A stretch of DNA of 64,000 nucleotides. Origin: Sophora flavescens (taxonomy: Eukaryota > Streptophyta > Magnoliopsida > Fabales > Fabaceae). This document shows, in pieces, positions 24,523-35,857 of this stretch. Numbering within the stretch: position 1 is the first letter of the stretch; each line of letters opens with the position of its first letter. The stretch spans positions 75,441,804 through 75,505,803 of the forward strand of contig CM061070.1 of the NCBI GenBank assembly GCA_030762895.1, written 5' to 3'. The translations under genes were made by a program, and so were the position numbers. Below the pieces are notes generated by a model. It made no database searches. It was not told the DNA's origin and was given only the letters and a program-made list of their open reading frames with translations.

Positions 24523-27380
24523 TTAGACATAAGTTTCCTCGCTCTCAGTAGCCAAGTCATACTGAGTCTCCAACTCTGTGTCAATTACCTCGTTGCCAGG
24601 CCCAGCATCTGCAAGAGTGCCCTGGTACTCGTTCGGGTCAATTTGCAACATTATTTGGACCCCGTCAATCTCATGAACATCTTGGTATGGAGCTTCGGTC
24701 TCAGGTTGACTTATCACATTATCGGTGATCGCACTACGTGCCTTTACCCGAGTAACACCCAACCAGTCTTGATGTCCTTCTAGAAATGGGGTAAAATATA
24801 ATTGCTCCGCTTGTTGTGCAAATATAAATGGGTCGGATACCTAATATCTTTGCGACTTCCTAACTTCTACAGTCCAATGCTTATTGTCAACTTTTGTGCC
24901 CCTATTAGGAGTGTTATCAAACCATTCACACTTGAATAAGACTAAGTATTTACTAGGATGACCTGAATACGCTAATTCATAAATATCTGTTAAGATTCCA
25001 AAAAAAATATCCTCTAATTGACCGTTGGTTCCTCTAACACAAATGCCGCAATTTGAAGTTTTCATGCCCTGACCCCATCGACTTGTGTGAAACTTATATC
25101 CATTTATTATGTAAGTCTCAAAAGTTCGAATCCTTCTGTTTGGTCCCCATGCTAAAGCGTACAACACTGCATTTGAATTTGGTTTTCCTCTGCTAGAACC
25201 TAGAATTAATGATTATGAAGCATATTAGTTGTGCAAACAATCGCAAGGTAGAACTTAATAGAAATATAAGTTAGGTGGCTTACATAATTTTTGAACCACT
25301 TAGGAAAATGTTTGTCAACCTCTTGAGGAATTTGAGACTCCGAGATGTCGGGATCAAGCACTTTAAGCTTATTGGCATATATTCTCTCATTAGATAATAA
25401 GAGATGTATTAAATAGGAAATAGTAACACAATTTAAGACGATACTAATGAATTAATAGCAACTTACTCTAGTAATGGCTCCACCTTGTCGCAATTTTGAA
25501 GCACGTACAACTCAATAGCTATCATTTCACGGGCACCCAACCATGACTTCTTTTCTGCACCACATGCCCTGCCCGGATGATTAAAAATTGACATTTGAAG
25601 ACTAGAAGAACATCCTTCACCAACATCAACATTATGCGGCAATTTAGTTCTCCTTGTCTCTATGTTATCTGGATAGTAAACCGAGGCAAAAATAGAAGCC
25701 TCCTCCACTAGATATGCTTCACAAATAGAACCTTCAATCAAAGCCTTGTCCTTTACTTTTAATTTTAACGAACGCAAGAACCTACATATATTACAAACCT
25801 AAGTTAATGATTATTAACATGTACATACCAATTTTAATATCATAATTAATTGCAGGTACAAAATAAGTTTAATACCTCTCAAAGGGGTACATCCAACGAT
25901 ATTGAGCTAGACCACCCAATCATGCTTCATACGGTAAGTGGATGGGAAGATGTTCCATCAAATCAAAGAAGCTCGGTGGGAATATCTGTTTCAGCTTACA
26001 TAGCAAGACCGGAATGTCACGCTCCATATCCTTCAGTTGCTCAACCTTCAATGTTGTGCAAGTTAATACTCTAAAGAATTGACTCAACTTAATAAGCGGC
26101 TTCCAAATATCCACCGGTAAATAGGCAAATGCAATGGGAAGCAACCATTGCAGGAATACATGACAGTCATGACTTTTCATGCCATGCAGTTTTCCCTCCC
26201 TAGCATTAACACATCTAGACAGATTATAAGCATAACCATCTGGTAACTTAAGTTGTTTAACCCATTCACAGACAGTTATCCGTCGGGGTTTGCTCAATGC
26301 ATACTTTGCCTTCGGTTTTCGTAACTTGCCACCCCTGATGTCCACCAATTCTAGCTCCCGTTGTATACAAATTTCTACTATATCTAATCGAGCCTTATAT
26401 GTATCCTTCGTTTTACCGTTGACATCCATCACCGTGTCAAACACATTCATAAACACATTCCGCTCAGTGTGCATGACATCAATGCTATGGCGTATCAAAT
26501 GCGTCTTCCAATACGGCAAGCTCCAAAAAATACATTTTTTGACCCAGTTATGTTAAATACCATATCCAAGTATCTGTCCACCTCCATACTCATGAATCAA
26601 CGGGAGCATCCTAACCATCTGCCAAACATGTTCTCTTGTAAACAGTTAGGGAGGTAGGGCGGTCTCAACACGACCCTTATTGAATGTTGTTCTATTCCTC
26701 CTATAAAGATAATCTTGTGGAAGGATGGCGGTGACAATCAAAATAAGAAGTCTTCCGACTATGGTTGAGCATGAAACCCTTCGATCTCCCCATGCAGCAA
26801 GGGCAGCCAAGCCTCCCAGCAGTCATCCATCCCGACAACATCCCATACGCCAGAAAGTCATTGATTGTCCAGATTAAAGCTACCTTAAGCATGAAATTTT
26901 GCCTCAATGATACATCGTATGTCATTACATCGAAATTCCATAAATGGTCCAACTCTTCTTTGAGAGGCTGCAAGTACACGTCAATCTTGCTTTTCGGATT
27001 CGATGGTCCAGGAATTATGACCGTCATAAACATAAACTCCCTCTTCATGCACATGCGTGGCGAATTTTTCCCTCTCCTCACCAGGACCATAATATGCATC
27101 TTCCATCACACCCGGGGGAACCAATGGCAATTTTTCACCATGGTTTACCCAATAATAATAATTCACCATAAACCTCATCTCGTAGAGATGTTCCATCACA
27201 TCATCCTCATACTGGAATTTTAGACACTTGCACTTCTTACAAGGACACCTAATTTTTGGCACCTATTGACTTAAATATTCCTCTTGCTGGCTCGCATAAA
27301 GAACGACTCGTTCACTCCCTCGATGAACTCATGTGTTAGTCCTCCACGATCCTTCCTTCTATCCATCCACTTTCGATTCT
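24523..27380 (-). pseudogene. CACTA TnpD-type transposase
   Basis: Catalytic transposase of the element, in exons read right to left. A transposase-associated domain starts at about 27377 and includes IRCPCKKCKCLKFQYED and NYYYWVNHGEKLP (27262-26981). The Transposase_21 core follows (27099-26701): GMLSGWMTAGRLGCPCCMG, preceded by VALIWTINDFLAY. It continues 26700-25920 with the degraded KKCIFWSLPYWKTHLIRH and IDVMHTERNVFMNVFDT, then a DUF4218-like region (GMKSHDCHVFLQWLLPIAF, 26190-26130) reaching 25463 (LVEEASIFASVYYPD). A DUF4216-like part lies at 25167-24841 (GYKFHTSRWGQGMKTSNCG, VLFKCEWFDNTPN), with an acidic tail to 24523. A stop near 26649 (LPP*LFT) and frame changes suggest it is inactive unless introns explain them. 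Confidence 0.9.
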
Positions 27381-27399
27381 CAAGTGCTTCCATCACTGC

Positions 27400-29184
27400 T
27401 AACAACCACAAGAATTCTCAGTCCCATATCTCTATTGTTCTCCAATTCTTATTACAAGGTATGGCCATAATCCATTCGAGAACAAACCTTTTCAACACTC
27501 TGTTAACAGTTATTCCTTAATTCTCATGCCTTATACCAGACGAAATTTCGGCAGCATTTTCCATTGGTCTCCGGTATACATGAATTAAACGCAGTTATTC
27601 CACCACGATCAAATATGCACCCGGAGAACAATAGGAAATGTAACATACCAAAATTCATTCTAGTGTAAGATATGAGAATCCAAAGAATAACCGTTAACTT
27701 TATGAAGAAAATGTTTTTCCCAAACTGTCCAACTTGGACAATTCAAGATTCGATATAATGAGTGGTACCTTGAAAAGGTACACATGCTCATTGATATTAC
27801 ATCTTAAACGGGATTCTATGACTTTTTATATGAAATAAAATATTTAACCATTAGCACTTGAAACTCAAGTGCATAAGGTGAATGAAATTGACAAGTAATA
27901 CAACACTAACATGTATTGCGCATCAGTCCAACTGGAAAAACCTTATTGAACTATGTTATACTAGTAAACAACACACAAACAAACACATGCATTAAAATAA
28001 CAACAACTACGTGAGAGTTATTGCCAATAAGGAATAAACATACTTAAATCAATATGGCATACAAGGAAATAAACATACTTAACAAAAAGAACTTCACTAA
28101 CTACACAAAAAAAAACCTTCTAATACACACAAGTTCTAAACCAACTGGAAAATTACCAAGTTCTACAAAGTTCTAATACACAAATATTCCAGGCTACTCT
28201 ATTTTCTAAACTTTGTGTAACATGATGGAATGAATAGCGCTCACAATTTGATTAAGATAAATCACACTCTCACACATACACTCACACTCACACACTTCAC
28301 TCACTTCACTTCACTCTTCAATATTACAGAACACAATCAAAAAATTTACATAAAAACTTTAGCAAAAAATTATATCGTACCTTCTGAGTTAACGCAAAGT
28401 TCAGAGGTGAGACCTAGGACGAGTAAATGTGCCAGTAACTGCAATAATCAAAAGAAACATCTAAGTTTTCAGAACTGATTTATTTCTTTATTACATTAAG
28501 AAATGTCATTTTTTTTGTTTTCCTAATCATCTAAGGTTACAGCTATTTCAAAACAAAAAAAAAAAATTACTCAAACAGTAAGTGAAAACTCAACAATAAA
28601 TTTCACAACATAAGCAGCCATGAACAGTAACTTCAATTCAAATCAAACAAGACATTAGAAAGCTTCCAAGCTTGAAGTCCATCCACATCTCAAAATTCCC
28701 AAAAATTGAAGACATACCCACAAGCCAAAGATCAATAGAAATTATTCTTTCAAGCTAAAAATCAAATTTTGAAAACAATTCTTAAAATTAAGTGATGAGT
28801 AGAGAAAAATCAAAGCATACCCACAAACCAAAAATCAATATCAATTGAACCATCCTTACCAAATTGAAAAATGGCAGAACATTAAAAAAATAAAAAATGG
28901 GCATTAGAACTGTGTGGTGGTGGTGGTGGTGGTGCACTGTGTGGTGTTGGTTGGGAGGGGGAAGATGGAATAGGGAAAAGGAAAGGGGAAGAGTGAAACA
29001 GAGAAGAGAGGGTGTGGTTGGGAAGGGGAACGTTGGACCACCGCGTGGGGGTACCTCGCGGTGGTGGGAGTGCCTCGCCGGTGGTGGGTGGAGGCAGGGA
29101 AGAGGGAGCTGAGGGAGGGAGACCAGAGAAGAGGGAAAGGGGAAAATGGGGGAGGGGGACCCACATTTGATTTAGGGATTTCAT
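27400..29184. other. CACTA 5' non-coding part (promoter/leader side)
   Basis: No coding region recognised. It holds AT-rich DNA, a CACTCACA-rich stretch (28262-28320) and a GC-rich low-complexity patch (28912-29160) with a (TGG)n run at 28914-28932 and repeated GGTGGTGGG units. It lies upstream of TnpD, so it probably contains the element's promoter. Confidence 0.6.
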
Positions 29185-29501
29185 AATTAGGGACCGAATT
29201 ATTTGGTCGCTGCATTAAAAGTCAAATTAGGAACCAAAAAAATATTCGGTGGCTAAATTGTGATCGTTATTTGGTCGCTAACTCGGTCACAAAGAAGGCA
29301 AATAAAATAAATTTTAAATATTACATATTAGCGATCGAATTAACGACTGACTATCTAGAGACCGAGAAACTTCAGTTGCTAACTTAAACAATGTGACCAA
29401 TATGTATAAAACATGTGTTCCGTCACTAATTTGGTGACTATAGCGACCGACAACATTCGGTCGCTAAATTTCGATCACTATTTAACTAATTTCTTGTAGT
29501 G
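29185..29501. repeat. CACTA right subterminal repeat array
   Basis: The same GCGACCGA / TCGGTCGCTA motif family as the left end, clustered at 29190-29480 (for example 29191-29205, 29270-29280, 29335, 29450-29468). Several copies have decayed to GATCG or GACTG forms. Confidence 0.88.
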
Positions 29502-29905
29502 CTGGTCATATATTGACTTTGAGCCTTCTTCTTTTCAACATTGTTCCCAAATATGATCGGATAAACCTTCTTCAAAGAAAGGCTCGGGTCTTCCTTCATC
29601 CACTCCAGATTATGTAACTCATCAAACCGCTTTGTGGAGCTCTTGTCATGGAAGCAATAAAACCCTCATTGATTGTCACTACTTTTTCAGTCAATTCCGC
29701 ATTGATGGATCCGTCGGCTTTGATCTCAGTGTTGGACCAGAACTCCTGAAGTTGTCACATGGATAGGATGATCAATGTCGAAGAAATATTTCCATCCTTG
29801 AGCCTCAACCTCTTTAGTAACGTCAAATCCATAACTTTTGACCTTTTCAAGATCAATGTCCTTGATGGGATCTAATGTTCTGAACAGAAGATTTGGGGGC
29901 CATTT
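29502..29905 (-). pseudogene. Putative plant transposon protein (Transposase_32-like), N-terminal part
   Basis: Read on the minus strand, beginning with ATGGCCCCC at 29903-29905. After a frameshift it reads DPIKDIDLEKVKSYGFDV, then GWKYFFDIDHPIHVT, VQEFWSNTEIKADGS and KVVTINEGFIASMTR. This order (GF, GW..F, EFY/W.N, then a beta-rich stretch) is what I recognise as the 'putative plant transposon protein' domain found in many plant mobile elements; its biochemical role is unknown. The frame breaks again and reaches the CACTA terminus at 29501. The C-terminal part is at 21578-22111 on the other side of the insertion. Assignment is by pattern memory, not by search. Confidence 0.6.
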
Positions 29906-31480
29906 TGGTTACTTGGTTACTTGAGAATAAAGTAAGGAATGGTTATTTGATTTACCAGAAAGAGCCCTTTTTATAGAGAATACGTGCGAAGAAGAGCAGT
30001 CATGCGTTTTCAAAGGGATACCATAAATAGAAGTACAACATTAGTGGAGATGGAGAAAAGGAAGACATACGTACAGTCGTGCGTTTTCAAAGAGTAATCA
30101 TTAATAGAAGTTACAACGTTAGTGGAGATGGAGAAGAGGAATATGTGCGGTCGTGGTCTATCACTTGGTACCATTCCCGCTAAAATCTGTGATATCAAGA
30201 TATATATAACAGCATTTCTTTAGTGAAGCGTTGTTAAATGTATAGTTTTTAATAGTGTTTCTCACACAAGGCGCTATTAAAGGTATGGTCCATCAAAATA
30301 ACTATATTAAAAGAATGTGACCACTATTATTCTCTCTCACTCTTTCAAACCAGCACACACTCTCAAACTCTCCCCCCCTCCCCCTCCCCCTCCCTCCCAC
30401 CTAGCAACTAACTTTCTTCGTCTTCTCTGGTAAGTCTCTTCACCTCTATCATTTGAAATACTTAGGGTTACTTTTAGTAATTTCACTGTTGTTAAATAGC
30501 TACTTAGAGTTACGTGAGTTAGTTAAAGTCTCTTCACCGCGCATTTGGCAGAAGCTTTTATTGGAAGGTTCCCCTTAGCAATCTATGTGTTTTTTCTGGT
30601 TAACTTGCTTCTTTAACCTTTTATCAAAAATGTGTTGGTAATATTTTATTTTTTATTTTATTCTGTAGGTTAGTTTGGAAGGTTAATGCCGATTATCACG
30701 CGGTCTCTTGAACTTTTCAAAAATTCCCTCTCCCTGAGAAGTTGTGATTGGAAGGTTCAAGACTGTAAGTCCCCCTATATGTTTTATTTTGCCTCTTTAA
30801 CATTTTATCAAAACATGTGTGAGTAATTAATTTTTTGATTCTGTAGGTTGATTCAGACACAGAAGAGTGGAACTTACTTCTTGTTACTAGCTTATTCATG
30901 GTGACAACAAGACATTAGTGAAGTGAAGGTTTGTCATTGTTCTTTCAAATCTTTTTCTTTTCATGTTTCAGTAATGCATAATGGTAAAAGTACTTTCAAC
31001 ATGGGGGAATTTTTTAATCTTTTGTTAGATAGAGATGCATAGACTTTTTTTTAAGCACCAAAGTTTGATTATGGTCGATTTTGTTGATTAATCTTTTGTT
31101 TGTTGAATGGTAAATATTGTTTCTGATGGCTTAATGGTGTTTTTTAATTAATGCTGGATGTTGTTTTGTGATTGATGGATGTTGTTTTTTATTGGTGAAT
31201 GCAGGGGAATATGCAGAAAGCTTCGAAAATAAAAATTAAAAAATGGTGGCTAAAAGAGAGGGTTTGTTTACAAAATGCTATCATAGTTAAAACCAAGATA
31301 GTGCATTAATGAAATCACGTTATCGTTATTGGCTGACTAAAATAAGGCAAGTTTTAGTTTGCGCTATCTTTATTGTGAACCCACGTTAACATAGTTTTCT
31401 GGATGGACATTTTAGTGTGAAAGACTATAGCGTTTCACTCGACAAACCATATTGTATTTTATACACATCATGTTACTAAC
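29906..31480. other. Repeat-rich non-genic block right of the transposon gene
   Basis: Contains a 77-bp tandem duplication (below), GCGCTATTAAA-type words (30200-30300), a C-rich CT tract at 30370-30400 and two intron-like, partly repeated stretches: 30606-30674 resembles 30786-30852, and both end in TTCTGTAGGTT. No protein domain was recognised. Confidence 0.5.
29997..30150. repeat. Tandem duplication, period 77 bp
   Basis: 29997-30073 and 30074-30150 are two copies with scattered mismatches, both starting CAGTC(A/G)TGCGTTTTCAAAG and containing AACRTTAGTGGAGATGGAGAA. They lie just upstream of the presumed start of the Transposase_32-like gene. Confidence 0.88.
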
Positions 31481-31638
31481 ATCATTTTTATAAAAATTCA
31501 TTTGGAGTATTACAATAAATATACAATAAATAAAAACTCATAATTTATAATCTGAATAAAGTCATAGTATAAATATTGAATAAAAATCCTTACACAAGAA
31601 ATTAAAATAGATAAGTTCATTATCTCAAAACAGGACGT

Positions 31639-31791
31639 TTACGGATAAAATTCCAAAATAAAATAAACTGCACTCAATATACATGGTGTTCCACTTATTC
31701 TAAAAATACCAATCAATGCTAGAACAATAAAAATAAAAGCTTGGAAAGGGACTCCTAAAGCTTTAGTGTTCTCAATGTCATTGTCCTCATG
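31639..31791 (-). CDS. Exon-like open frame with a membrane segment, unidentified
   Basis: On the minus strand a good splice acceptor (TTGTTCTCACAG) is followed by 50 codons and a TAA. The peptide starts HEDNDIENTKALG and continues with a hydrophobic stretch (FQAFIFIVLALIGIF) and a second one (CILSAVYFILEF). It could be the last exon of a small membrane protein or a captured gene fragment in old transposon DNA. I do not recognise the family and see no upstream exon, so chance is possible. Confidence 0.25.
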   Translation of the reverse strand, partial: HEDNDIENTKALGVPFQAFIFIVLALIGIFRISGTPCILSAVYFILEFYP

Positions 31792-32120
31792 CTGTGAGAA
31801 CAACATTACTAATGAGATTGGAAATTATAATGAATAAAAATACAATTGTGAAAAAGTTCGCAAAAATGTTGCTCTCAACCGATGTTACAACCGAAAAACG
31901 AACCATGAAGCTTTCTTTTCAAAACGTATTATAGTCTGAAACTAATATTTAATTTAATAATTATACCAAACCAATTTATCAACCACGATAAACAATGGCT
32001 CATCCAAAACATTGAATAAAGAACACTTTGAATAATGTAACGCCTTGAATGCGACTTTATGATTTCCAAAATCACTAAGGTCTTTGTACTCATATCTATG
32101 CAATGATGTTCCACTATCTT
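31792..32120. other. AT-rich intergenic, nothing recognised
   Basis: Small open frames only, no domain or repeat structure seen. Confidence 0.5.
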
Positions 32121-32125
32121 CCATT

Positions 32126-32389
32126 TCTTATATATCCTTCATTTAGCTCTGGATCCACCCCCGCTCCCCCATTAGGCCAAACTATGGCTTTGATACCACT
32201 TGTTGGGGGGTCTGAGGAGCACCGGGAGTAACAATGTGCTAATGACCAGGACCAACAAGAGACAATGACACCACATCTCCACCCAAAACCTTAAGGCATA
32301 AGGTATATGGGTCATCTCTCTTATATATCCTTCATTTAGCTCATTTCTAGCCAATGTGAAACTTAACTACTCACACTTGAATTCCAACA
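32126..32389 (-). mobile_element. TRIM-like mini LTR retrotransposon remnant
   Basis: Read on the minus strand. A 189-bp LTR (32389 to 32201) begins TGTTGGAATTC and ends CCCCCCAACA. Two bases later is TGGTATCAAAGC (32198 to 32187), a tRNA-Met-type primer site. Only about 15 bp after that comes a purine-rich tract (GGGGGAGCGGGGGTGGA) and then 24 bases (32149-32126) identical to an internal stretch of the LTR (32342-32319), the remains of a second LTR missing its first ~45 bp. The almost absent internal domain is the mark of TRIM elements. Confidence 0.7.
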
Positions 32390-32639
32390 ATATTACTCAG
32401 TATCTGATATCCCTTCCCAGAAGGTGATATTACTCATGCAAATTACTCATGATCATCCCATGTGACTAACAAACATAGTATATGTTTCATGCATAATAAT
32501 AATGGTTAAATATCATGTCAAGGGTACACCATATCATTATACATATAAGGAACATGCCAATCATCCATAACTCCTAGCAATCATACATATGATCACATTA
32601 TTCATAACATTTAACATTCAATTTAATCCTTGAAGAATC

Positions 32640-33140
32640 ACTATCATAGGTATCCCAACAATAGCTTTTTAGAAACACTATCTCTGGTTACATAATGTCA
32701 AGATAGATAGTATTCAAATGCACTATTATATGGGGAGGAAATGGTATCAAAGGTCATTTCTGACGTGAAGTCATCTTACTACGTCGCCATTGATGGACCA
32801 ACTAGAATCATGTCGTCGAAGATTCATGCTGGCAGTGGAGGTTTTTCGAGAAATAAGTGATTTTTTACGATTCACACCATCGTTGGAGATTCACATTGCC
32901 ATTGATGTTTTCATAAGGAAGCCAACACAAACCTTCTACAAACTAAGATTTGGCTGCCCAAAAGAAAAGAGAAGACGAGGTCAAACATTGACCATATCTT
33001 ATTCCAAGCTTCTTCCTGCTTCGTCTCTTCTTGATAGGTTGCAATTACGAATTTTTGTTGAACTGGTGTATTGAATCGAAAAGCCTTTTCAAATATATAA
33101 TTTTTATTATAAATTTTAATTTTGTCAGTCACACTATCTA
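32640..33140. other. Intergenic, nothing recognised
   Basis: No domain, repeat or terminal structure seen; the open frame at 32790-33074 has no family signature. Confidence 0.5.
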
Positions 33141-33148
33141 GTTATTTT

Positions 33149-33622
33149 CAGGGTTTTGAAAACCGGACCGGACCGGCCGGTCCGACCGGGAACCGGGACC
33201 ATGACCGGTCCGGTCAGTAGGAAAAACCGGTCATGCATTGAACCGGTGCAAAAACCGGAAAACCGGTTCAAAACTGGTAAAACCAGTCATAACCGGTAGT
33301 GAACCGGCCTGAACCGGTTTTCTTAAAAAAAAAGAAAAAATTTAGTATAAAAGGATTTTGGGTTGGTTTTCCCTATGAAGATGATTTTAACATATATCTT
33401 TATATTTATTTAGTTTAATTTCAAAATAATAAAAATTGTGCTTAATAATTTTAGTTGTTATGTTGTTTTTTTGTTTAATATTGTTATAAATATTATATTA
33501 AAAATTTAAATAATATTATTTAATTATAACCGGTTCAACCACGGTTCAACCTCGGTTGGACCATTGAACCTCGAACCGCTGCCTTCATCGGTTCGATGAC
33601 CGATCCGATTTTGTAAACCTTG
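33149..33622. mobile_element. hAT MITE, ACCGGT-rich, 474 bp
   Basis: Ends CAGGGTTTTGAAAACCGGAC and, inverted, CAAGGTTTACAAAATCGGAT form a ~23-bp imperfect terminal repeat with the CA(G/A)GG start typical of hAT. Flanks are GTTATTTT (33141-33148) and ATTATTTT (33623-33630), an 8-bp duplication with one mismatch. The interior is full of AACCGGT words and has no open frame. Confidence 0.88.
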
Positions 33623-33639
33623 ATTATTTTAGATTCAGT

Positions 33640-34610
33640 AAGGTTAAATAGAACATTATTAAATTAGTTAACATTCAACAAGTCAACAGGGGTGGAATGT
33701 ATTTTTAAAATAAGTTTGAGGTAAAATATTTTTTAACAAAACTTCAAGGGGGTGAATTGCGATTTCCTCTATATAATTTATGATCGAACAGTTTTGAACT
33801 GATGTGTGACTATTCGATTTTATTAAGTACTTAATGCATGATATGAAATTTATTTAAAAAATTAACTATTATACTTTAAATTAAAAGCTTAAAAAGGGGG
33901 ATTAATTAATAAGACAATAAACAGCTCAAAAGAATTCGAGTAATGAGCAGACTAGCTATATTTGAACATTAAAATTTGGATATGTATGTGATATCATATA
34001 TTTTTATCTCTATCACTTACTTAATTTTTATTTTTTCCTATACACGTATTTCAAAAATACATCATAAAAATAAGGAGACACCATATGATATCTCTGACTC
34101 GATGTTAAAAAAATTTACTCTACCCTAAAGGAAAGAGACACTACTTAGGCATAGGCCATGCGGCTATTGGCTATTACATGCTGATGCCAATGCCAAAATC
34201 TGCTCAAACCGAGGCTCCACAGACCCTACCTCCTGAGATTACGTTGATCTTGTGTTTATTTTACATTATCCCTTACTTAGGTTACATCTCTGACCATTAA
34301 TTTATCTTCCATAAATTAAGTTAAACAAAGTAATATCTTGTTGGGTTTTTTTTTTTTTTCCACCAACCCATATCTTAGTGTTACTATGTAAGTAAAGATA
34401 TAATTTTTCTTATGGCAAAGATATTATTTACTCTACTTTTAATTAATTAAGTGAGAAGGTCTTGTTAACCAATATTCTAAATCATTTTTTAAGTCATTTT
34501 TTATCTTTGATCTCTTAAGTTAACATTTGTTAAGCAAAATTATATATCTTCTCCAAAAAATAGTATAATCAAGGGTATACTTTCGAATAGATTTAGAATA
34601 TTTTAATGAA
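33640..34610. other. AT-rich intergenic, nothing recognised
   Basis: No coding or repeat structure supported. Confidence 0.5.
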
Positions 34611-34616
34611 ACATTT

Positions 34617-34870
34617 AAGGTCTATTTGTTTTATTTTCGGTTTCTTTCTTTATTTTTATTTTTATTAATTAATAATTACAAAAACGATATTTTATTTTCA
34701 TTTTGTTTTCTGTTTTTATTTTTTATTTTTACATAAAACAATGAAAATAGGAAAAAAAAATTAGTGTTTCCTATACAAATTTTTTAAAATAAAAAACAAA
34801 GTGTCATTTATATAATTATTTATGAAACAAAAATAAGAGTTAAAATCAAAAAATAAAGTAAACAAATCCT
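34617..34870. mobile_element. Possible small MITE
   Basis: AAGGTCTATTTGTTTTATTTT near the start and, inverted, AAGGATTTGTTTACTTTATT at the end form an imperfect terminal repeat; the interior is AT-rich. The flanking TAA and TTA do not match as a target duplication, so the call is tentative. Confidence 0.4.
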
Positions 34871-34955
34871 TATTTTATTAAGAATCTTGCTAACGAGTAT
34901 CCTAAGAGCATTGGTTAAGGATTCCATAAAAAACAAGTTTTTCTTTGAAACACAG

Positions 34956-35684
34956 GGCTTGTTTGTGAGCTTGGAAGGGGAAGGGAGGGGAAGACTTTGG
35001 AAAAAAAGAAGGAGAAAAGGGATGAGAGAAGGGAATATAACTATCTAAAATCCTCCTCTAACTCATTTTTTTAGTTTCCCCAAATTGGAGGATTTTGGAG
35101 GATTTTGATTCTTTTGTTAAAAAATAAACCTCATGCAAGGTGGGGAAATATCCTTCCCTTCCCGATCCCTTTTCCACCCAAAGCCTTTCCCTCCAAATAG
35201 GGGTGTAACCGGATCCGATCCGCGAACCTGGCGGATCCGAACCGATTCGAACCGGGTTTGGTGGATTGGTTCGGATCATCGGATCAGATTCCAAAACGTC
35301 GATCCAAACCAGATCGGTTCGGGTCTCGGATCCGAGAAATCCGATCCGAACCCTATCAAATATTTATTTTAAAATTAGTTTATATAATATTAATATATTA
35401 TTATATAGATATTTAATATAATTAATAATTAAATATGTATATTTTATTTTATTTTTCTAATTTTTTATTAATATTTAAGTGTAATTTTTTTTTTAAAAAA
35501 AGGCAACCCGATGATCCGAACCGAATCAATCCGATTGTGATCGGTTCGGTTCGATTCGGATCCATAGCTGAAAATTCGCCAAATCCGAACCGATCAAATT
35601 TGATCGGTTCGGATGATGAAACCCCTCAAATCCGATCCAAATCGATCCGTTTACACCCCTACCTCCAAAACTCACAAACAAGCC
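34956..35684. mobile_element. Outer MITE with GGCTTGTTTGTGAG ends
   Basis: Begins GGCTTGTTTGTGAGCTTGGA and ends in its near inverse (TCCAAAACTCACAAACAAGC at 35665-35684). It contains the 464-bp hAT MITE listed next, so its own length is about 260 bp. I could not find its target duplication. Confidence 0.65.
35198..35661. mobile_element. hAT MITE, GGATCCGA-rich, 464 bp, nested
   Basis: Terminal repeat TAGGGGTGTAA(A/C)CGGATC at both ends in opposite orientation. The flanking octamer CCTCCAAA is identical at 35190-35197 and 35662-35669, a clean hAT-type 8-bp duplication. The interior is built of GATCCGAACCGAT words. It sits inside the element at 34956-35684. Confidence 0.92.
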
Positions 35685-35857
35685 AAGTATTTTACTTTTC
35701 AAGATATTAACTACATCAATTTCTAATGAAAGTTGCTTATCAAAAAAAAAAAATTCTAATGAAAGTTTTCTTTCTTTGATTTTTTAACCACTGCCTTTAG
35801 GACACTAGTTAGCATCTTCCTTTTATTAATGCGGACGGTTGGAATCTAAATAATTTA

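Larger units (their letters stand above)
22112..29501 (-). mobile_element. CACTA (En/Spm) DNA transposon, 7.39 kb
   Basis: Begins CACTACAAGAAA at 22112 and ends TTTCTTGTAGTG at 29501, a 12-bp perfect terminal inverted repeat. Flanking triplets are TTG and CTG, a 3-bp target duplication with one mismatch (CAG versus CAA in the disrupted gene). Both ends carry dense subterminal repeats. Inside, on the minus strand, are a TnpD-type transposase gene followed by a TnpA-like gene, the standard CACTA layout. Both genes carry some stops and frameshifts, so autonomy is doubtful, but the termini are intact. Confidence 0.95.

Noticed and set aside
28882..29215. Trp/Gly-rich and Pro/Ser-rich open frames on both strands
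   Set aside because: GC-rich low-complexity DNA in the CACTA 5' region; no family signature.
32790..33074. 94-codon open frame
   Set aside because: No recognisable motif and no splice or promoter context.
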